NCBI GenBank assembly: GCA_031178005.1
Contig: JAPSJV010000005.1
Coordinates: 3,212-67,211 of the forward strand
Length of the DNA stretch: 64,000 nucleotides
Source of the DNA: Pseudarthrobacter sp.
GTDB lineage: Bacteria; Actinomycetota; Actinomycetes; Actinomycetales; Micrococcaceae
Direction: 5' to 3'
Shown here: positions 43,357 to 51,565 of the stretch, piece by piece
Layout: every line of letters begins with the position of its first letter
Position numbering within the stretch: the stretch's first letter is position 1
Made by a program: the position numbers and the translations under genes
Notes under the pieces: model-generated
Told to the model about the DNA's origin: nothing
Seen by the model: only the letters and a program-made list of their open reading frames with translations
The model's database searches: none

Positions 43357-44832
43357 ATGTCTACAGAAGTCTCTTCAAGCGCCCGAGGCAATCCCGCGGA
43401 GCAAACGGGAGCCAAACCCGCCGCACCCGGCAAGATGTCCCGGGAATCGGTCACGATCATCACCACCCTGCTGGTAGCCACGTTCGTCGTCATCCTCAAC
43501 GAGACCATCATGAACGTGGCCCTGCCGCGCCTGATGGTGGACCTGGGTGTGGATGCCCCTACCGTGCAGTGGCTGTCCACCGGCTTTATGTTGACCATGG
43601 CCGTTGTTATCCCCACCACCGGCTTCATCCTGCAGCGGCTGTCCACCCGTGCCGTGTTTATGCTGGCCATGGGCCTGTTCTCCTCGGGGACCGCGCTGGC
43701 CGCGATCTCCCCGGACTTCACCATCCTGCTCCTGGCCCGCATCATCCAGGCCGGCGGCACCGCCATTATGCTGCCGCTGCTGATGACCACCATCCTCACG
43801 CTGGTGCCCGTGGAACGCCGCGGCTCCGTGATGGGCAACGTCAGCATCGCCATCTCGGTGGCGCCCGCCATGGGACCCACCGTTTCCGGCCTGATCCTTG
43901 AGCACTTCACCTGGCGCTTTATGTTTGTGTTCGTGCTGCCGGTTGCCATTGCGGCCTTCGCCATTGGCGCCAAGTACCTCACCAACGTGGGCGAAACCGA
44001 AAAGGGCAAGCTGGACTTCCTTTCCGTCTTCCTGACCGTCCCCGGCTTCGGCGGACTGGTCTACGGACTCAGCCAGATCGGCGGCGGCCACGGTGGCCAG
44101 GCCGGCCCCAGCCCTGTAGCGATCGGCGCCCTGGTAGTGGGCGTCCTGGCCCTGGCAGCGTTCATCGGACGCCAGCTGGGCCTGCAGAAGGGGAAGTCGC
44201 CGCTTCTGGACCTGCGCGCCTTCAAGTTCCGGATGTTCACCGTTTCGGTGCTGCTGATGGTCGTGGCCATGATGGCACTGTTCGGCGGCGTGATCCTGCT
44301 GCCGTTGTACCTGCAGGAGATCCGCGGCCTGGGTTCGCTGGAGACCGGGCTTTCCCTCCTGCCAGGTGGCCTGGCCATGGGCTTGCTGGGTCCGGTCATT
44401 GGCCGCTTGTTCGACAAGGTGGGCCCGCTGCCGTTGACCGTCACCGGCTCCATCCTGATGGTGCTGGCCCTGTGGCAGTTCTCCATGCTCAACGCCGATA
44501 CGCCGGTTCCGTGGATCATTGCCCTCCACGTGGTGCTGAGCTTCGGCCTGGCGCTGCTGTTCACGCCTGCGTTCACCACCGGCCTGAATCCGCTGCCGCC
44601 GCACCTGTATTCGCACGGCTCGGCAATCATGAGCACCACCCAGCAGGTTGCCGGTGCTGCCGGAACGGCGTTGCTGGTGTCCATCTACGCGGTGGTTTCA
44701 GCCTCGTCCGGAATCGTGGCGGGGATGAACGCGGCGTTCCTGACGGCTACGTTGATCGCCGTCGCGGCCATTGTGTTGTCGGCCATGATGCGCAAGACCG
44801 AAGGTGCCGGGCCGGGTCACGGAGCCCACTAG
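43357..44832 (+). CDS. DHA2-family multidrug MFS transporter
   Basis: A 491-residue major-facilitator exporter with about 14 helices, the EmrB/QacA (DHA2) pattern. The first helix is preceded by SRESVTIITTLLVATFVVILNETIMNVALP, whose N-E-T-I-M-N-V-A-L-P is the usual family sequence. The motif-C like SIAISVAPAMGPTVSGLILE follows, with the LDFLSVFLTVPGFGGLVYGLSQ segment typical of this branch. It exports drugs or metabolites in exchange for protons; substrate unknown. The leader contains an AT-rich stretch at about 43254-43282. It is convergent with the first alpha/beta hydrolase. Confidence 0.92.
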   Translation: MSTEVSSSARGNPAEQTGAKPAAPGKMSRESVTIITTLLVATFVVILNETIMNVALPRLMVDLGVDAPTVQWLSTGFMLTMAVVIPTTGFILQRLSTRAVFMLAMGLFSSGTALAAISPDFTILLLARIIQAGGTAIMLPLLMTTILTLVPVERRGSVMGNVSIAISVAPAMGPTVSGLILEHFTWRFMFVFVLPVAIAAFAIGAKYLTNVGETEKGKLDFLSVFLTVPGFGGLVYGLSQIGGGHGGQAGPSPVAIGALVVGVLALAAFIGRQLGLQKGKSPLLDLRAFKFRMFTVSVLLMVVAMMALFGGVILLPLYLQEIRGLGSLETGLSLLPGGLAMGLLGPVIGRLFDKVGPLPLTVTGSILMVLALWQFSMLNADTPVPWIIALHVVLSFGLALLFTPAFTTGLNPLPPHLYSHGSAIMSTTQQVAGAAGTALLVSIYAVVSASSGIVAGMNAAFLTATLIAVAAIVLSAMMRKTEGAGPGHGAH

Positions 44833-44923
44833 TCCCTACTGCTACCTACTTGGGCGGGGCAGCGTGCGGTGACGTGCGCGCAGGAAGTGACCCCGCGAAG
44901 CGCCGCGGGAATGATCTTGTGGA

Positions 44924-45757
44924 TCAGCCTGCGAAGAAGTCGCTCAGCTCCGTGACCAGCTTGTCCGGCGCCTTCAGTACGCCGTCGTGGCCGTAGCCGG
45001 TGAGGATGGTGTAGCTGGAGCCGGACAGGACGTCGTGGATCTGGCCACACGCCACCCCGAAGTGCGCCGGGCTCTTCTCGCCCACCACAATCAGCGTCTC
45101 CAAGGGAAGCTCCTGGAACGGTTCGGCCGGCATGTCCGCGGCAATAATTGCCTTAATTTCGCGCACGCCCGCGCGCATGAGTTCGCGCATCTGCTTGCCG
45201 GTGTGGGTTCCGGCCGTGAGCTTGTGGGCGATGGTCAGCATGGACAGCGGCATCCGCGCGAAAGTCCCGCCGGTCTCCAGTCCCTTGGTCAGTACGGCAA
45301 GTGCGCGGTCGTCGTCGCCTGCGGCGGCCAAGCGTTCGTATTCGTCAGTCCAGTCAGCCTTGACGCTGTGGTTCACGGACACGGCCGGGTCATAGACCGC
45401 CAGCCGCTCCACCGGAAGGGTGCGGGCCGCGTGGAGTGCCAGCGCGCCGCCGAAGCTGTGGCCAAACACGTCAGTGCTGGACGTGTGTTTCATAACGGCG
45501 TCGAGGTCGCGGATGTCCGCTTCAAGCGTGTAATCGTCAGTCTGCGGGCTGGAGGCCCCGCGGCCACGGCGGTTGAACGTATGCACCGGACGGCCGAGCT
45601 CGGCGCTCAGTTTCTGCGCGAACCGGGTGTAATCGGCGGCCGTCACCATGGAGGCGGCAACAACCACGACGCCGGAACCTGCGCTGGCCAGTTCGGCGCC
45701 GGTTGAGAACAACTCCAGGGAGCCGGCGTCGGGTGTGGTGATAATCTCGCGGGTCAT
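44924..45757 (-). CDS. Alpha/beta hydrolase, tandem paralogue 1
   Basis: A 277-residue alpha/beta hydrolase. The nucleophile elbow is FGHSFGGA with Ser101, and the probable catalytic histidine is in LTGYGHDGVLKAP near the end. The segment HTFNRRGRGASSPQTDDYTLEADI is shared in outline with the two genes downstream in coordinate, which marks them as paralogues. No signal peptide is present. It is the last of three same-strand hydrolases in transcription order, with 73 bases to the next. Substrate is unknown; ester or lactone hydrolysis would be typical. Confidence 0.88.
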   Translation of the reverse strand: MTREIITTPDAGSLELFSTGAELASAGSGVVVVAASMVTAADYTRFAQKLSAELGRPVHTFNRRGRGASSPQTDDYTLEADIRDLDAVMKHTSSTDVFGHSFGGALALHAARTLPVERLAVYDPAVSVNHSVKADWTDEYERLAAAGDDDRALAVLTKGLETGGTFARMPLSMLTIAHKLTAGTHTGKQMRELMRAGVREIKAIIAADMPAEPFQELPLETLIVVGEKSPAHFGVACGQIHDVLSGSSYTILTGYGHDGVLKAPDKLVTELSDFFAG

Positions 45758-45830
45758 GCTCCGAGCCTAACCGAGCAGGCCGGGTACCTGCACGATGGCA
45801 GGGCGGGCTGTGCGAAAGTGTCTGGAACTT

Positions 45831-46685
45831 TCAGCCCTTGAAGTACTCGGAAATGTCCGTGACCAGTTCCGCAACGGCGGCCGGGATGGAGCCGTGGAAC
45901 TGCTTGGGCGAGACCTCGAACGTGCTGCCGGGAACTGCCGCGTGCAGGCGTTCGGCCGTTACCCGGTAATAGGACGGGCTCTTTCCGCCCACCATAAAGT
46001 GCGTCCCGGCCGGCAGGACCGAGAACGCGGAGACATCCTCAACCTCGTTGTAGGCGGCCTTTAACTCACCCACGCCGGAGGGCATCAGCTCGGTGAACAT
46101 CCGGTTCACGCGGGTGCGGGAGGTCACTGCCATCAGCCCCGCGAGGATCGGCTCCGGAACCCTGGCCAGCGCGCTGCCCGGCTGCATCCCTTGCTTGAGC
46201 CGGGCGAGGGCATGGCCCACCTTGCCGGCGTTGACGGCATCCTCGAAGTCCTTGAGCCAGGCCCTGTCGATGCTGCCGTCGATGTTGACCGCAGCATCGT
46301 AGACCGCCAGCTTGGCTGGTTCATGGGCGGTGCCGGCAAATTCCTGCACGGCGTTCAACGCGACTGATCCGCCCAGGCTGTGGCCCAGGATGTTCCGTGC
46401 GCCGGTGGCGTCCAGGACTGCCCGGACATCGGAAATCTCGGTTGCCATGGAATAGTCGGAGGGCTGTTCACTGGAATTGCCTCGACCGCGCCTGTCGTAA
46501 ACGTCCACCGCCCAGTCATCGCCCAGGCCCTCGGCAAGTGCCATGGAGAACGGCCGGTAGATCAGCGCGGTCAGGAAGGCACCGCCGATCACCACTACGC
46601 GGCGATGGCCCGGCGCATCCGCGGTGCCGTAGCTGTACACAGCCAGCTTGCCGCCGTCGTCAGTGGAAATAACCTGTTCATTCAC
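45831..46685 (-). CDS. Alpha/beta hydrolase, tandem paralogue 2
   Basis: A 284-residue alpha/beta hydrolase with nucleophile elbow ILGHSLGGSV (Ser103) and the probable catalytic histidine in SPKQFHGSIPAAV. DVYDRRGRGNSSEQPSDYSMATEISD matches the corresponding loop of its neighbours. It is the middle member of three tandem genes and 34 bases from the upstream one, so the three are probably one transcript. Function unknown; divergence in the cap region between the three suggests different substrates. Confidence 0.88.
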   Translation of the reverse strand: MNEQVISTDDGGKLAVYSYGTADAPGHRRVVVIGGAFLTALIYRPFSMALAEGLGDDWAVDVYDRRGRGNSSEQPSDYSMATEISDVRAVLDATGARNILGHSLGGSVALNAVQEFAGTAHEPAKLAVYDAAVNIDGSIDRAWLKDFEDAVNAGKVGHALARLKQGMQPGSALARVPEPILAGLMAVTSRTRVNRMFTELMPSGVGELKAAYNEVEDVSAFSVLPAGTHFMVGGKSPSYYRVTAERLHAAVPGSTFEVSPKQFHGSIPAAVAELVTDISEYFKG

Positions 46686-46719
46686 GTCCCCATCCTAGGT
46701 GGGGCGGATTGCGCGTCCG

Positions 46720-47658
46720 TCAGGGACCGTTGTTGAGGAACCGCGCCATCCGCATGGCCAGCCGTTTCCCCGGCCGGAGCGGACCCTCGTGCAACTGCCC
46801 GGGCACTACGGCAAACTCGACGGCGGGGGCGATGGCGGAGAGCTGCCGGCCGGTCTCCGCGAAGTATCCCGGGCTCCAGCCGCCGGTCAGCATCAGGGTG
46901 GGTGTTGCCAAGGCCTCGAAGTCTGCGGCCCCGGCGTCGGCATCCAGGACGGCCCGCATCTCCAGCACGGCGGTGGGGAGCAGTTGCCGCATCTCGGCAC
47001 CCAACCTGGTCCGCGCGGAGAGGATACTCAGCATCCGAAGCGCGCCCATGGGGAGGTAGGAAACCGGCCCGGCCGTCCCCAGACCCTGGATCAGGTGGGC
47101 CCAGGCATGGTCCAGTTGGCCGGCCGTGACGGCAACCTCGAGTTCGGGGCGCCACCGATGGTGCAGGCTGCCGTCCAGGGACACTGCGGCGTCGTAGGTC
47201 ACCAGCCGTCGGATCGGCAGGGTGAGTGCCGCCTGGAGTGCCACAAACCCGCCGTAGCTGTGCCCCACAACGTCCGTGGATCCGGTTGCCGACATCACGG
47301 CAGCTAGGTCGTTGATCTCGGTCCGCACCGAGTAGTCCTCCGGCTGGCCACCTGAGCCGGGCCGTCCGCGGCGGTTGTAACAATGCACGGGGCGATTCAG
47401 GAGAACCCCCAGGTTGTGCGCAAAAGGGCGGTACAGCTTGTCCGTCACCAAAGTTCCGTGGATCAGTACGACGCCGGCAGGCGGGGGCGGTGATGGCGTC
47501 GCCGTCCGCGGTGCTTCAGCCAGCGCGGGATGGTTGCGGCGCCTGCCTCCGGAGCGGAAGGAACTTTGGGCGGGCCTTCGTGGTTCTGTTCCCGGGCGGG
47601 GAAAGGAGTGCAGCAGCAGCCGGCCGCCGTCGTCGGAATCGACCGTCCACGTCTCCAC
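46720..47658 (-). CDS. Alpha/beta hydrolase, tandem paralogue 3
   Basis: A 312-residue alpha/beta hydrolase with nucleophile elbow VVGHSYGGF (Ser134), an oxyanion segment VVLIHGTLVTDK, and probable catalytic histidine in VPGQLHEGPL. CYNRRGRPGSGGQPEDYSVRTEINDL is the loop shared with its two neighbours. Compared with them it has an extra Pro/Arg-rich insertion at about residues 20-60. The start is GTG at 47658 with no clear ribosome-binding site. It is first of the three in transcription order and diverges from lysS by about 115 bases. Confidence 0.85.
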   Translation of the reverse strand: METWTVDSDDGGRLLLHSFPRPGTEPRRPAQSSFRSGGRRRNHPALAEAPRTATPSPPPPAGVVLIHGTLVTDKLYRPFAHNLGVLLNRPVHCYNRRGRPGSGGQPEDYSVRTEINDLAAVMSATGSTDVVGHSYGGFVALQAALTLPIRRLVTYDAAVSLDGSLHHRWRPELEVAVTAGQLDHAWAHLIQGLGTAGPVSYLPMGALRMLSILSARTRLGAEMRQLLPTAVLEMRAVLDADAGAADFEALATPTLMLTGGWSPGYFAETGRQLSAIAPAVEFAVVPGQLHEGPLRPGKRLAMRMARFLNNGP

Positions 47659-47774
47659 CTTTTGAGTGTATGCCCACGCGGTGGTGCTGTGCCCGGTGGC
47701 CTCCGGCGGAGGGTGCGCGGGAGTGCGCCGGCACCGGGCCTGCGGTTGCGTTACTACCGGTAAACTTGGGGATT

Positions 47775-49319
47775 GTGACTTCCCAAAACGCCCCCGGTAC
47801 GGCCCCTGCCCCGAAAAATGCTCCCGAGCCCGTTGATGCCAGCGAACAGATGCGCATCCGGATGGAGAAGCGCGCCAAGCTGATCGAGCGTGGTGTTGAG
47901 GCCTACCCCGTGGGAGTTGAACGCACGCACTCGCTGGCTGAAATCCGCGAGAAGTACTCGCACCTCGAAGCCGACGACACCACTGGAGACATTGTGGGCG
48001 TCACCGGCCGCGTTGTCTTCATCCGCAACACGGGCAAGCTCTGCTTCGTCACGCTCCAGGAGGGCGGCACCGACGGAAAGGGTGCCCGCCTGCAGGCGAT
48101 GCTCAGCCTGGCCAACGTGGGCGAGGAATCGCTCGCTGATTGGAAGGCCCTGGTTGACCTGGGCGACCACGTTTTTGTCCACGGCGAGGTCATCTCCTCC
48201 CGCCGCGGTGAGCTCTCCGTGATGGCCGGTTCCTGGGCCATGGCGTCCAAGGCGTTGCGTCCCCTCCCGGTGCTGCACGCCGACCTGAACGAGGAAACCC
48301 GCGTCCGCCAGCGTTACGTGGACCTGATGGTCCGCGACGAAGCCCGCGAAATGGTCTACACCCGGGCCGCCATCACCCGCTCCGTGCGGGAAACGCTGCA
48401 CCGCCACCAGTATGTTGAGGTGGAAACCCCCATCCTGCAGCTGGTCCACGGCGGCGCCACGGCACGCCCGTTCGAGACCCACATGAACGCTTTCGACCAG
48501 CGCATGACGCTGCGCATCGCCACGGAGCTGTTCCTCAAGCGCGCCGTGGTTGGCGGCATTGACCGCGTCTATGACATGGGCCGCGTGTTCCGCAACGAGG
48601 GCGTGGATTCCACGCACAGTCCCGAGTTCAGCACCCTTGAGTGCTACGAGGCCTGGGCGGACCAGTTCGTTATGGCCGAGCGGATGAAGGAAATCATCCT
48701 CGACGCCGCTGATGCGGCCGGCGTGGGCCGCACCCTGCAGACGGACGCCGGGGAGATCAACCTCGACGGCGAATGGGCATGGCTGGCTGTTTACCCGGGA
48801 CTTTCGACGGCGGTGGGCCAGGAGATCACTCCGGAGACCGGCGTCGAGGTGCTTCAGGAACTTGCTGCCAAGCACGAGGTCAAGGTTGATCCGAAGTGGG
48901 ACGCCGAGAAGCTGGTGGTTGAGCTCTTCGGCGAGATCGTCGAGCCCACGTTGCTGAACCCGACGTTCGTTTACGATTACCCGCCCTCCGCGCAGCCCCT
49001 GGCCCGCCAGCACCGCACCGATGACCGCCTCATTGAAGCCTGGGACCTCATTATTGGCGGCATGGAACGCGGCACGGCCTTCTCCGAGCTGATCGATCCC
49101 GTGATCCAGCGGGAGCGGTTGACCGAGCAGTCGCGTCGTGCGGCGGCAGGTGACGATGAAGCAATGCAGCTAGACGAGGACTTCCTGCGTGCCCTGGAAT
49201 ACGGCGCCCCGCCCATGGGCGGCATCGGCCTGGGGATTGACCGCCTGGTGATGTTGTTTACCGGCGCCGGAATCCGCGAGACCATTCTTTTCCCCTTGCT
49301 GAAGCCTGAGGCCAACTGA
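47775..49319 (+). CDS. lysS: Lysyl-tRNA synthetase, class II
   Basis: A 514-residue class II synthetase. The N-terminal OB fold (about 70-170) contains VTGRVVFIRNTGKLCFVTLQ, motif 2 lies around RVFRNEGVDSTHSPEFSTLECYEA, and motif 3 is MGGIGLGIDRLVMLFTG. The start is GTG at 47775; the upstream extension to 47490 runs through the neighbouring promoter region and hydrolase gene. A Pro/Ala-rich leader of about 25 residues precedes the fold. It ends two bases before a small membrane-protein gene and lies upstream of lsr2, an order common in actinobacteria. Confidence 0.97.
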   Translation: MTSQNAPGTAPAPKNAPEPVDASEQMRIRMEKRAKLIERGVEAYPVGVERTHSLAEIREKYSHLEADDTTGDIVGVTGRVVFIRNTGKLCFVTLQEGGTDGKGARLQAMLSLANVGEESLADWKALVDLGDHVFVHGEVISSRRGELSVMAGSWAMASKALRPLPVLHADLNEETRVRQRYVDLMVRDEAREMVYTRAAITRSVRETLHRHQYVEVETPILQLVHGGATARPFETHMNAFDQRMTLRIATELFLKRAVVGGIDRVYDMGRVFRNEGVDSTHSPEFSTLECYEAWADQFVMAERMKEIILDAADAAGVGRTLQTDAGEINLDGEWAWLAVYPGLSTAVGQEITPETGVEVLQELAAKHEVKVDPKWDAEKLVVELFGEIVEPTLLNPTFVYDYPPSAQPLARQHRTDDRLIEAWDLIIGGMERGTAFSELIDPVIQRERLTEQSRRAAAGDDEAMQLDEDFLRALEYGAPPMGGIGLGIDRLVMLFTGAGIRETILFPLLKPEAN

Positions 49320-49321
49320 TC

Positions 49322-49498
49322 ATGGAATACGTAGCAGTACTGCTGCCATCATTGGTGGTTGGCTTGTTGTTCTGGTTTGCAATGAAGTCGATCTTTAATG
49401 CAGACAAGGCCGAGCGTCGTGCTGAAGCTGCCGCCCAGGCCGAAGCCGACGACGCTGCGAATTTCGGCAATGGCAAGGAATCAGGCAGCGCGAAATAG
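49322..49498 (+). CDS. Small single-helix membrane protein between lysS and lsr2
   Basis: A 58-residue protein beginning MEYVAVLLPSLVVGLLFWF. One transmembrane helix spans about residues 3-21, followed by a charged, Ala/Glu-rich tail (KAERRAEAAAQAEADDAAN) and a Gly/Lys/Ser end. The ATG is two bases past the lysS stop, indicating cotranscription and probably coupled translation. I know of no function. Its short length means it is easily missed by automated calls. The composition matches the surrounding genes and the frame is clean, which supports a real gene. Confidence 0.8.
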   Translation: MEYVAVLLPSLVVGLLFWFAMKSIFNADKAERRAEAAAQAEADDAANFGNGKESGSAK

Positions 49499-49551
49499 CC
49501 GGGCAGGCGCTAATCCCTTGTGGGGTTTCCCACAAGCTTTGAACGTTCACT

Positions 49552-49581
49552 TTGACGTGGCCCCATTTACGGGACCATAAT
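49552..49581 (+). promoter_or_regulatory. Probable sigma-70 type promoter of lsr2
   Basis: TTGACG at 49552-49557 and CATAAT at 49576-49581 with an 18-base spacer match the housekeeping consensus at five of six positions each. The surrounding 130 bases are markedly AT-richer than the rest of the window. The lsr2 ATG lies 59 bases downstream of the -10 box, leaving a short leader with AAAGGAAT as the ribosome-binding site. Confidence 0.6.
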
Positions 49582-49639
49582 TTAGGCGTTAAGCATCCAG
49601 CTTTTCTGACAGCTCAAGTTTCCACAAAGGAATAATTAC

Positions 49640-49966
49640 ATGGCACAGAAAGTAAAAATCATCCTCGTTGATGATCTGGATGGGGGATCTGCGGACGAAA
49701 CTGTTCGCTTTGGACTGGACGGCGTCAATTACGAAATTGACCTGTCCTCGGCCAACGCGGAAGAGCTTCGCTCCGGTCTGGAGCGCTTTGTCGCTGCTGC
49801 GCGCAAGGCTTCCGGAACCAAGGCGCCACGCGGTAAGTCTGCCGCGGCACGCAACCAGGATTCAGCACAGATCCGCCAATGGGCGCGCGAACACGGTTAC
49901 ACCGTGAACAGCCGCGGCCGGATCCAGGCCGAAATCCAGGAAGCGTACCAGAAGGCAAATTCCTAA
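49640..49966 (+). CDS. lsr2: Lsr2 nucleoid-associated protein
   Basis: A 108-residue H-NS-like xenogeneic silencer that bridges AT-rich DNA. The N-terminal dimerisation half is VKIILVDDLDGGSADETVRFGLDG then NYEIDLS. The C-terminal DNA-binding half is IRQWAREHGYTVNSRGRIQAEIQEAY with the AT-hook-like R-G-R. The basic linker GTKAPRGKSAAARNQ joins them. It has its own AT-rich promoter region, a typical autoregulatory target, and a strong terminator downstream. Confidence 0.97.
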   Translation: MAQKVKIILVDDLDGGSADETVRFGLDGVNYEIDLSSANAEELRSGLERFVAAARKASGTKAPRGKSAAARNQDSAQIRQWAREHGYTVNSRGRIQAEIQEAYQKANS

Positions 49967-49996
49967 CGGAGTTGCTTATTGATGGTTGCACCGTGA

Positions 49997-50035
49997 ACAG
50001 GGGTGTTCCGCCGAAAGGCGGAGCGCCCCTGTTTT
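49997..50035 (+). terminator. Rho-independent terminator of lsr2
   Basis: ACAGGGGTGTTCCGCC (49997-50012) and GGCGGAGCGCCCCTGT (50017-50032) pair around a GAAA tetraloop, with one internal mismatch region, and a T-run (50032-50035) follows. It begins 31 bases after the lsr2 stop and lies between lsr2 and the convergent DUF1772 gene. Confidence 0.8.
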
Positions 50036-50049
50036 GTGTGCCGGCGTTT

Positions 50050-50529
50050 TTATGTCCGGACCATGCCGCTGGTTGCCCAGGCCGCGCACAGGCATAGCAG
50101 CGCAGCGAAGGAAATCCAGCTTCGATGAATATTCCAACGGGTCCACGGGGCTTCGAAGGAACTCCGGGCTGTGGCGGCATCCATGGTCTTGGCGGCCTCG
50201 TCCAAGCGATTGTTCAGCGGTATGTTGATCCTGGCTGTGATTACCAGGGTGATCGAATACAGAACCCAGGCAGCTGTTGCCGGTATTGCGGTACTGAGCC
50301 CATTGAGCCAGGCATAGATGGCGGCTCCGCCGAGGGCCAGGAATGCGCCGACGAAACTGAGGGCAAACCACGGGTTCTGGATGGCAACGTTTATCCGGGA
50401 CATGGTGCTGACGAAAGCGGCATCGTCAACGCGCTTCAGTCCGGGCATTATGGAACATGCGAAGGCATAGTAGAGTCCGCCAATTCCCGCGAGGGTAAGG
50501 GACGAAAGGGTCAAAAGGAAAACTAGCAT
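50050..50529 (-). CDS. DUF1772 (anthrone oxygenase family) membrane protein
   Basis: A 159-residue protein with four hydrophobic helices, matching the DUF1772 family sometimes annotated as anthrone oxygenase-like. Segments are FLLTLSSLTLAGIGGLYYAF, FALSFVGAFLALGGAAIYAW, AWVLYSITLVITARINIPLNNRL and WISFAALLCLCAAWA; the I-N-I-P-L-N-N-x-L motif is typical. It is divergent from the NmrA-like gene, and together with the AraC regulator these three form a small accessory set. The enzyme activity of bacterial members is not established. Confidence 0.85.
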   Translation of the reverse strand: MLVFLLTLSSLTLAGIGGLYYAFACSIMPGLKRVDDAAFVSTMSRINVAIQNPWFALSFVGAFLALGGAAIYAWLNGLSTAIPATAAWVLYSITLVITARINIPLNNRLDEAAKTMDAATARSSFEAPWTRWNIHRSWISFAALLCLCAAWATSGMVRT

Positions 50530-50700
50530 TTGAGTTGCCTTATTTTTCTATTCGCTGGAGCCGTGATCCGAGGAAACTCCTCCTAGGGATACAGGAAATG
50601 CATGGGCCTGCAAAGCCGGTTCGTCGTCCTGATACGAGGGCGAATGAAGCTGAGCGCCTGGCGTATGTCCCGGTGGCGTCGGAATTGGTTCGATGGCTCT

Positions 50701-51555
50701 ATGGAAAACAATCACCCCAATGCTGCAACCGGTCCTGCCAGCAATGGCACCATCCTTGTCACGGGAGGCACGGGCAAAACCGGCCGTCGAGTGGCCGAAC
50801 GCCTCACGGCACGGGGCATTCCCGTGCGCATCGGTTCCCGGAGCGGGCGCCCGGCTTTCGACTGGGACGAACCAGCCACCTGGGAGGGCGTACTGAAGGG
50901 TGCCAGCGCCGTCTACGTGACCTATTATCCGGACCTTGCATTCCCTGGCGTCGCAAAGCTCATTGCAGAATTCTCCGAGGCAGCCGTCGCCCAGGGTGTC
51001 AACAAGATCGTCCTGCTCTCCGGCCGGGGCGAGGACGGCGCGTTGGCCAGCGAGGAGTCGGTGCAGAAATCCGGAGTTGACTGGACGATTGTGCGCTGCA
51101 ACTGGTTCAACCAGAATTTCACCGAGAGTTTCTTCTTGGACCCCGTCAGGCAGGGCGTTATCTCCATCCCCGCCGGAGCAGCCGTAGAGCCGTTTGTTGA
51201 TGCCGGGGACATCGCCGACGTTGTGGTCACGGCTCTGACCGAACCAGGCCACAACGGCCAGGTCTACGAGCTTTCCGGCCCGCGGCTCCTGGGATTCGCT
51301 GATGTAGCACGCGAAATCAGCCTCGCCAGCGGCCGCGAAGTCCTTTACGCGCCGGTGACCGCCGCCGAGTACGAAATCATGCTTGCAGGGGAGGGGCTAC
51401 CGCGGGAGTTCGTGGATTTGTTCACCTTGATCCTGGACGGACGCAACGCATCATTGACCGACGGCGTTCAGCGCGCCCTTGGACGTGAGCCAAAGGATTT
51501 CAGGCAATTTGCGCAGGAGGCCGCGGCATCCGGTGTCTGGGGCCGGCCCGCCTAG
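50701..51555 (+). CDS. NmrA-like NAD(P)-binding protein
   Basis: A 284-residue atypical short-chain dehydrogenase with Rossmann motif ILVTGGTGKTGRRVAERLTARG. The sequence DWTIVRCNWFNQNFTESFF matches NmrA/ergot-alkaloid-biosynthesis-like proteins; no Y-x-x-x-K pair is evident in the usual place, so it may bind rather than reduce. I start at ATG 50701 because the Rossmann motif follows after a short Asn/Pro-rich leader; the frame opens at 50602. An AraC-type regulator begins ten bases after the stop, so the two are cotranscribed. Confidence 0.85.
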   Translation: MENNHPNAATGPASNGTILVTGGTGKTGRRVAERLTARGIPVRIGSRSGRPAFDWDEPATWEGVLKGASAVYVTYYPDLAFPGVAKLIAEFSEAAVAQGVNKIVLLSGRGEDGALASEESVQKSGVDWTIVRCNWFNQNFTESFFLDPVRQGVISIPAGAAVEPFVDAGDIADVVVTALTEPGHNGQVYELSGPRLLGFADVAREISLASGREVLYAPVTAAEYEIMLAGEGLPREFVDLFTLILDGRNASLTDGVQRALGREPKDFRQFAQEAAASGVWGRPA

Positions 51556-51565
51556 ACTTCGGGTT

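Noticed and set aside
44833..44923. A palindromic terminator between the MFS and hydrolase genes
   Set aside because: Only a weak GCGGGG/CCCCGC pairing with a long loop was found; it shares the word AAGTGACCCCGC with the 22.1-kb hairpin but has no convincing stem.
49501..49640. A small RNA or riboswitch in the AT-rich lsr2 leader
   Set aside because: Only a promoter-like pair of boxes and a short leader are visible, with no conserved aptamer-like pairing that I could recognise.
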